Below, piece after piece: positions 63,911-64,000 of a DNA stretch of 64,000 nt. This stretch comes from B1 sp034439755 (lineage in GTDB: Bacteria; Bacteroidota; Bacteroidia; UKL13-3), in NCBI GenBank assembly GCA_034439755.1, contig JAWXAZ010000103.1:17898-81897 (forward strand). The letters run 5' to 3'. The first letter of the stretch is position 1. Each line of letters begins with the position of its first letter. The notes beneath the pieces are model-generated. The model was given only the letters and a program-made list of their open reading frames with translations. It was not told the DNA's origin and ran no database searches. The translations under genes were made by a program, and so were the position numbers.

Positions 63911-64000
63911 TCTGGCAACGACATACTTTCCCAGGTATTACCCAAGTATCATCTGCGCTGATGGGCTTAACTACTCTGTTCGGAAAGGGAAGAGGTGGAC
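63911..64000 (-). rRNA. rrf: 5S ribosomal RNA, 3' part, cut by the window edge
   Basis: Read on the minus strand the sequence contains CCTCTTCCCTTTCCGAACAG, AGTTAAGCCCATCAGCGC and ends GTATGTCGTTGCCAGA, which is typical for Bacteroidota 5S rRNA. About 20 bases of the 5' end lie beyond 64000. The rest of the rRNA operon should continue to the right. Confidence 0.95.

Overview
The window reads as a chromosomal segment of a Bacteroidota (Bacteroidetes) bacterium. The DNA is AT-rich and genes are not preceded by clear Shine-Dalgarno sequences. Four secreted proteins end in type IX secretion (T9SS) sorting domains, and several families are typical of the phylum: DUF5683, DUF2027-Smr, 7TMR-DISM kinases, a long LepB and a Wzi/RemB-like barrel. 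Genus cannot be judged from the sequence. The right edge enters an rRNA operon: the 3' part of a 5S rRNA on the minus strand, with its terminator.

Layout. 0.3-3.5 kb: dapD, a T9SS protein and ung. 3.6-10.8 kb: a compact seven-gene minus-strand operon encoding a PqqD-like protein, an ATP-grasp ligase, a PLP decarboxylase of the DAP-decarboxylase fold, a urea transporter fused to an M23 peptidase, a TPR/beta-barrel outer-membrane protein, a periplasmic TPR protein and an SRPBCC protein. I cannot match it to a described pathway and consider it the best candidate for an undescribed system. 11-20 kb: an M20 amidohydrolase, tspO, a decay zone with SRPBCC and GH53 pseudogenes, a cupin, a glutathione peroxidase behind a PerR-like palindrome, a 902-residue double D-Ala-D-Ala-ligase-like protein and an S9 peptidase. 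20-23.4 kb: a T9SS protein and a small PID-CTERM-like protein, both preceded by in-frame tandem repeats. 23.4-35.9 kb: AsmA, rluF, a signalling/biosynthesis cluster (REC-kinase, 7TMR-DISM kinase, GNAT, E1-nitroreductase fusion, divergent response regulator), Smr and ychF. 36-44.6 kb: glmM, an outer-membrane barrel, a SirB1-like protein, topA and an M43 metalloprotease. 44.7-50.1 kb: aroC plus a three-gene SMC/kleisin/KITE (MksBEF-like) operon without the Wadjet nuclease gene. 50.4-55.7 kb: a UPF0173 hydrolase-parA-parB-DUF5683-dapB-lepB series. 55.9-63.1 kb: an Ald-like dehydrogenase, tsaE, proline dehydrogenase, aroB-aroA and a T9SS protein. 63.15-63.8 kb: a decayed IS21-type istB beside the 5S gene.

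The clearest sequence-level novelty is tandem duplication of gene 5' ends. aroA is preceded by three 20-codon ORFs that are near-copies of its own first 16 codons (68-bp repeat). The T9SS gene at 20 kb has a 66-bp in-frame repeat, and the small-protein gene at 23 kb an 84-bp repeat. A 10-bp motif, GGTTCRRACC, is also scattered through the window in 12 copies, in different reading frames.

Functionally the window combines lysine/peptidoglycan precursor synthesis (dapD, dapB, glmM, Ddl-like), the shikimate pathway (aroA, aroB, aroC), envelope proteins, chromosome segregation (parAB, SMC complex, topA) and DNA/RNA maintenance (ung, rluF, ychF, tsaE).
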